Source of the DNA: JBGOUP01 sp041477655
GTDB taxonomy: Bacteria; Patescibacteriota; UBA1384; 2-12-FULL-50-11
Direction: 5' to 3'
DNA length: 7,534 bases
Assembly (NCBI GenBank): GCA_041477655.1
Contig: JBGOUP010000033.1
Span: 1-7,534 of the forward strand
The translations under genes were made by a program, and so were the position numbers. Of the stretch, positions 6,599 through 7,534 are shown one piece after another. Every line of letters begins with the position of its first letter. Position 1 is the first letter of the stretch. A model generated the notes under the pieces. It worked only from the letters and a program-made list of their open reading frames with translations. It was not told the origin of the DNA and did no database searches.

Positions 6599-7298
6599 CG
6601 TTGTGGGATTCTGTTAAATGGTAGCGGTAGCCAATAAGAAAACCAGATAGAAAGCTTGAGCAGTCATATTCTCCGTCTACTAATTCGCAATTCGAATAAT
6701 CGGTATCCTTCCAGTTTATAAAAGCGTCATTCAACAACGGAATATTCCACAGAGGAGAGCCATAGCCGCCTTTTTCGGTCGCTGCAAGTAGAAAATATGT
6801 TTGAGTCGGCGTTTTAATTGACCCGTCAAAAATAGCACGATCTGCGTATAAGTAGCTACCGACTTTGTATGTGTTTCCTCCATATGTAAGATCATACTTC
6901 TGGTAAGTGCAATCGTTGCCAGTGTTGCCAGTGTATACCACTTTATATGTTGGATCCCCTGGTATTGAGGTGAGGTAATAAGGGGCGATGAAGGCTGTGG
7001 ACGGCTTGGCTTTTTTATCTGTCGATTGAGGACATTTAGTATTATTCGGGTCATACTCCAACTGCCATTTGGCTAAATAGTTAAATGGACTGCCTTGAGT
7101 TGCTGGATAGTGCCTGTTGTCCTGATAAAATAACTCCAGCGAGCTTTTGATCGTCTGTAAGTCAGTTATGCGCTGATTATCCCTGGCTCTCACTTGCGAA
7201 CTCTGAAGAACGTAAGAAGTTAAAGTAACTAGTATCCCAATGATAGCGATAACCGTCATCATCTCGATCAACGTAAAAGCTGTTAGTTTCTTACTCAT
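6594..7298 (-). CDS. Type IV pilin-like protein (prepilin-type N-terminal methylation domain)
   Basis: This 234-residue protein begins with a class III prepilin signal: a short basic leader MSKKLTA, then FTLIEMMTVIAIIGILVTLT as the hydrophobic stalk. Cleavage by prepilin peptidase would follow Ala7, making Phe8 the N-terminal, methylated residue. Glu12 is then the conserved +5 glutamate needed for assembly. The stalk runs on as an amphipathic helix (about 30-60, QVRARDNQRITDLQTIKSSL) into the DNRHYPA segment common in pseudopilins of the PulG/ComGC kind. The globular part has four cysteines (89, 130, 204, 213) and many Thr, Ser and Asn residues. The -1 residue is Ala instead of the commoner Gly. 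The protein would sit in the membrane before assembly into a pilus or a type II-like pseudopilus. No assembly ATPase, platform protein or peptidase is in the window. It starts the minus-strand cluster and may be glycosylated by the enzymes encoded after it (inference). Confidence 0.88.
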   Translation of the reverse strand: MSKKLTAFTLIEMMTVIAIIGILVTLTSYVLQSSQVRARDNQRITDLQTIKSSLELFYQDNRHYPATQGSPFNYLAKWQLEYDPNNTKCPQSTDKKAKPSTAFIAPYYLTSIPGDPTYKVVYTGNTGNDCTYQKYDLTYGGNTYKVGSYLYADRAIFDGSIKTPTQTYFLLAATEKGGYGSPLWNIPLLNDAFINWKDTDYSNCELVDGEYDCSSFLSGFLIGYRYHLTESHND

Positions 7299-7363
7299 TA
7301 CGATCTCAACTTAGCTTCTCAATAGCCAAGCCAAATATCAACCGTGCCCTAACTAATCTATTA

Positions 7364-7534
7364 CTACCTGTAAAGTTGGCTGTGAGTACCGACAGCCACA
7401 AACAGAGCGGTTTCATTATTGATAACTCGGTAATGCAGACGTAAGTTTCCCCCGGCGCTGATCGAATGATACTTCAACCATTCACCTTTAAGCGGGTGGT
7501 TACGCAATGTCGGATGTTCTGGATTTTCTAGAAA
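7364..7534 (-). CDS. C-terminal part of a YafQ/RelE-type toxin (RelE/ParE superfamily; 5' end outside window)
   Basis: The minus frame is open from the window edge to a TAG at 7366-7364 and gives 56 residues without a start. It contains NPEHPTLRNHPLKGEW, a basic/aromatic stretch (LKYHSI), a beta-strand pair (NLRLHYRVINNETALFVAV) and GTHSQLY at the end. This is the typical second half of YafQ-type mRNA-interferase toxins, with HPLxGxW, (L/I)xYR and GTHxxL(F/Y). Such toxins cut mRNA on the ribosome and are held in check by a cognate antitoxin, usually encoded just upstream, which here would lie beyond position 7534. A catalytic Asp that YafQ has just before the LxxYR strand is not obvious; the segment reads SISAGGNLRLHYR, with Asn nearest that place. 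It may therefore be another RelE subgroup or an altered toxin. The gap to the pilin-like gene is 65 bases, with no clear promoter or terminator. Confidence 0.72.
   Translation of the reverse strand, partial: FLENPEHPTLRNHPLKGEWLKYHSISAGGNLRLHYRVINNETALFVAVGTHSQLYR

Noticed and set aside
7299..7363. Promoter for the pilin-like gene (a TTGATA box in the gap)
   Set aside because: No acceptable -10 box lies 16-18 bases downstream of it, so no promoter can be supported; transcription may enter from the toxin gene.
7377..7398. 7-bp inverted repeat TGGCTGT / ACAGCCA with an 8-base loop
   Set aside because: It lies inside the toxin coding sequence with no T-run on either side, and can be explained by codons for conserved residues (AVGTHSQ). 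It is not a terminator or an evident operator.

Overview
The window is a compact, gene-dense bacterial segment of moderate GC that reads as a cell-envelope and glycan locus. It resembles genomes of the Candidate Phyla Radiation (Patescibacteria). The reasons are short or overlapping gene junctions, an almost complete lack of strong Shine-Dalgarno sequences, one start that looks leaderless, and this mix of a polyprenyl-phosphate sugar synthase, a PMT-like GT-C enzyme, a membrane GT2, a GH130-type enzyme and a pilin-like protein. TGA acts as a stop at two gene ends that overlap the next start, so the TGA-to-glycine code of Gracilibacteria/Absconditabacteria is unlikely. The lineage is inferred; no rRNA or other marker gene is present.

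Layout, left to right. (1) Positions 2-223 (+) hold the C-terminal end of an unidentified surface-type protein with a Ser/Ala/Lys/Asp-rich linker and a terminal membrane anchor. (2) It overlaps tail to tail with a minus-strand gene (206-1297) for an exported bactofilin-like beta-helix joined to about five membrane helices; that gene has a promoter placed for a leaderless transcript. (3) A short divergent gap leads to a plus-strand cluster of a GH130-family enzyme, a 96-residue three-helix membrane protein and a membrane GT2 glycosyltransferase (1354-4080), with overlapping ends. (4) A minus-strand cluster converges on it and overlaps by 4 bases. In transcription order it contains a type IV pilin-like protein (7298-6594), a PMT/ArnT-like GT-C glycosyltransferase (6532-4838) and a dolichyl-phosphate-glucose-synthase-like GT2 (4838-4077). 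(5) At the right edge is the C-terminal part of a YafQ/RelE-type toxin on the minus strand (7364-7534); its start and any antitoxin lie outside the window.

How the genes may work together (inference): the soluble GT2 would load a sugar on a polyprenyl phosphate inside the cell. The GT-C enzyme, whose start codon overlaps the GT2 gene's neighbourhood by one base, would use that lipid-linked sugar outside the membrane. The pilin-like protein next to them is a plausible acceptor. On the other strand, the GH130 enzyme and the membrane GT2 may make and remodel, or recycle, a mannose-type glycan. No gene-free stretch exceeds 300 bases: the gaps are 1298-1353, 6533-6593 and 7299-7363. No tRNA, rRNA, CRISPR array, insertion sequence or convincing intrinsic terminator was seen.
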